Source: Bacteroidales bacterium
Lineage (GTDB): Bacteria > Bacteroidota > Bacteroidia > Bacteroidales > JAIOZK01
Direction: 5' to 3'
NCBI GenBank assembly: GCA_021738625.1
Contig: JAIPBS010000014.1
Span: forward strand, 1-64,000
Length of the DNA stretch: 64,000 nucleotides
Shown piece by piece: positions 62,700-64,000 of the stretch (the first letter of the stretch is position 1; each line of letters starts with the position of its first letter). The notes under the pieces were generated by a model. It made no database searches. It was not told the origin of the DNA and saw only the letters and a program-made list of their open reading frames with translations. Made by a program: the position numbers and the translations under genes.

Positions 62700-62736
62700 A
62701 AAATCCCCGCAAGCAATTCTCGCTTCGGGGATTTTT
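62700..62736. terminator. Bidirectional terminator between receiver gene and tRNA-Thr
   Basis: AAAATCCCCG (62700-62709) pairs with CGGGGATTTT (62726-62735), extended by AAGC/GCTT, with T-tracts on both strands. It lies 64 bases after the receiver stop and 17 bases beyond the tRNA 3' end on the other strand. Confidence 0.8.
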
Positions 62737-62752
62737 CTTTGGTGGTTATTTG

Positions 62753-62825
62753 AGCCTTCTACCGGACTCGAACCGGTGACCTGATCATTACGAGTGAACC
62801 GCTCTACCAACTGAGCTAAGAAGGC
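62753..62825 (-). tRNA. tRNA-Thr (anticodon CGT)
   Basis: 73 bases on the minus strand. Acceptor stem GCCTTCT/AGAAGGC, D-stem GCTC/GAGC with AGTTGGTA loop, anticodon loop CTCGTAA (anticodon CGT, reads ACG) and T-arm ACCGG-TTCGAGT-CCGGT. Discriminator is T and no CCA is encoded. The anticodon stem has one mismatch at position 28-42 (T opposite T). Confidence 0.95.
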
Positions 62826-62846
62826 ATTGCCTCGAATTTTCAGCTG

Positions 62847-62854
62847 CAAATTTA
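62847..62854 (-). promoter_or_regulatory. Probable -7 box of tRNA-Thr
   Basis: Reads TAAATTTG on the minus strand, fitting TAnnTTTG, with transcription predicted near 62840, 15 bases before the mature tRNA 5' end. Confidence 0.5.
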
Positions 62855-62941
62855 AAGATATATTTTAATATCCCGCACGTCCGTTAATTTGGATGGTCCA
62901 TGTTATTTTTTGGTGAAATCTTATACAAACTTTATGCAGGC

Positions 62942-62972
62942 TTGATAATCCGCAAAAAAATCAATAAGTTTG
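62942..62972 (+). promoter_or_regulatory. Promoter of the 63-kb lipoprotein genes
   Basis: -33 TTG (62942-62944) and -7 TAAGTTTG (62965-62972) are 20 bases apart. Transcription would start near 62979, leaving a 75-base leader before the lipoprotein ATG at 63054. The leader shows no structure I recognise. Confidence 0.6.
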
Positions 62973-63053
62973 ACAGGCATTTTATTATGGAGTAAATGAA
63001 CAAGAGCGAAATTCCGGGCGATTCTTTCGGCAGGAATTTAAAAACTTTAAAAC

Positions 63054-63692
63054 ATGAAGATTAGCTTAAATTTTTCAGGTGTTTCGATGCTGCTGCTCAT
63101 GGCTTTGTTTATCGAAGCTTGCGGTCAACAAAATGAATCTACACCGGAAAGCACAGCAAAAGAACTGGTAAGCGCATTAAAATCCTCCAACATTGAAGCA
63201 TTGAAGGATATGCGCATCAATATTCAAAAGGTGGTGACTGCTGACCTTGCCGCCGTCAAAGCCGACTCGGTGCCTTGCAGGAAAGAGCTTCTGGATTTTG
63301 CCGATCAAATGAATAAGCCGGTAGATAGTATACTCAAAAGAACCGAGACCAGCATGCAGTCATTTATCGACAACAAACTTTACGAACGGGAACAGGAAAC
63401 CATTAACCGGGTGTTCGGGCGTTCCTTCGACCACATCCTGCAAACCGGAATAGAAGATCATCTCATTAACTGGGCTGAGGTGAAATATATTGAATTCAAT
63501 TATGAAGTGGATGAATGCGATCCTCCCTTCACCTTTCAGCCCATGGTCAGGGAGGGGCGAATCATCATCGAACACAAAGATCAACGATTTGAGATCATCG
63601 CCAACCTGGTGAAGTATGAAAATACCTGGCATCTGATCGAAATGTTGCACCTCGGACCCGAACAAAAAGAAGAACCAACAACAAATAAATAA
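63054..63692 (+). CDS. Uncharacterised lipoprotein with DUF4878/NTF2-like features
   Basis: 212 residues. The lipoprotein signal ends in IEAC (Cys24). The mature part starts with a helical segment, STAKELVSALKSSNIEALKDM, typical of DUF4878-type lipoproteins whose NTF2-like fold has a hydrophobic cup. A beta-rich C-terminal half follows (VKYIEFNYEVDE ... RFEIIANLVKYENTWHLIEMLHL). Function unknown; the family match is tentative. The next gene, also a lipoprotein, starts 8 bases after the stop, so they form an operon. Confidence 0.65.
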   Translation: MKISLNFSGVSMLLLMALFIEACGQQNESTPESTAKELVSALKSSNIEALKDMRINIQKVVTADLAAVKADSVPCRKELLDFADQMNKPVDSILKRTETSMQSFIDNKLYEREQETINRVFGRSFDHILQTGIEDHLINWAEVKYIEFNYEVDECDPPFTFQPMVREGRIIIEHKDQRFEIIANLVKYENTWHLIEMLHLGPEQKEEPTTNK

Positions 63693-63700
63693 ACAAAATC

Positions 63701-64000
63701 ATGAAAAATTATTTCAATTACATCAAATTATTGGCCCTGGCGTTGATCGTCGGGATCATGAGCTCTTGCACCAAAAAAGCGGATGAGCTCGAACGCATTC
63801 CTAAAGAAGCCAAGCTCGTACTTGCCATGGATGCAGGCAGCCTTCACGAAAAAGGCAACTTTAAAGAGGTCACCGACCTGAAAATGTATAAATTCCTCGA
63901 AAAGGAAATGAAAAGCGAAAGCTCCGATATGGCCGATATGTTTGAAGATGCCGTAAACGACTATAAAGTCACCGGGCTCAATGCCCGGGGCGAAATGTTT
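63701..64000 (+). CDS. DUF4836-like lipoprotein, truncated by window edge
   Basis: The first 100 codons of an open frame that continues past the window. The signal ends in MSSC (Cys23). IPKEAKLVLAMDAGSLHEKG matches the start of DUF4836 proteins, Bacteroidota lipoproteins of unknown role that usually run to about 500 residues. Cotranscribed with the 63054 gene. Confidence 0.75.
   Translation, partial: MKNYFNYIKLLALALIVGIMSSCTKKADELERIPKEAKLVLAMDAGSLHEKGNFKEVTDLKMYKFLEKEMKSESSDMADMFEDAVNDYKVTGLNARGEMF

Overview
This window is chromosomal DNA from a member of the Bacteroidota, probably an anaerobic, protein-fermenting relative of Bacteroidales or Marinilabiliales. Three things support this. At least eight encoded proteins end in a type IX secretion system (T9SS) type A sorting domain. 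Promoter-like TAnnTTTG boxes (the Bacteroidota -7 element) sit just upstream of many genes. Family choices are also typical: butyrate kinase with phosphotransbutyrylase, tryptophanase, gingipain-like C25 peptidases, GEVED and head-GIN domains, and bacterial GGGP synthase. The placement is inferred from gene content, not from a marker-gene tree.

Layout. 0.1-4 kb: a two-domain DUF1080 lipoprotein, an exported ankyrin protein and a T9SS repeat protein. 4-25 kb: a secreted-protein island with a gingipain-like C25 peptidase, a papain-like C1 peptidase on the other strand, two tandem BNR/GEVED proteins, a second C25 peptidase and an M14 carboxypeptidase, the last four probably one minus-strand operon. 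25-29 kb: buk, ptb and an M64 metallopeptidase. 28.8-33.1 kb: a six-gene ECF-sigma operon with a membrane partner, DUF4097-like and head-GIN proteins and two beta-barrels. 33.3-36.3 kb: tryptophanase, free-methionine-sulfoxide reductase, a divergent MntP-like protein and QueD. 36.3-39.8 kb: a second ECF sigma, a fused membrane-anchor/beta-barrel partner and a T9SS protein. 40-47.4 kb: a tripartite RND efflux operon with two TetR genes. 47.5-54.4 kb: a BNR T9SS protein, a dicarboxylate/amino-acid symporter, phosphofructokinase, a coiled-coil protein and a MacB/LolCDE-type ABC pair. 54.6-64 kb: an M14 peptidase, a small broken lipoprotein gene, ahcY, a phosphopantetheinyl transferase, GGGP synthase, dipeptidyl peptidase IV, a lone receiver domain, tRNA-Thr and two lipoproteins, the last cut by the window edge.

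The functional theme is peptide use. Seven peptidases of five families (C25 x2, M14 x2, C1, M64, S9B) are exported. An acidic amino-acid/dicarboxylate symporter, tryptophanase and the Ptb-Buk pair could take up and ferment the products.

The least explained signals are these: a ~90-bp two-hairpin repeat present twice, in the same orientation, in divergent intergenic regions 53 kb apart; a ~200-residue module shared by two C25 peptidases and an M14 peptidase; two ECF-sigma operons with unusual outer-membrane partners; and a single-base frameshift in a tiny lipoprotein gene. No CRISPR array, phage, insertion sequence or T9SS machinery gene was seen.
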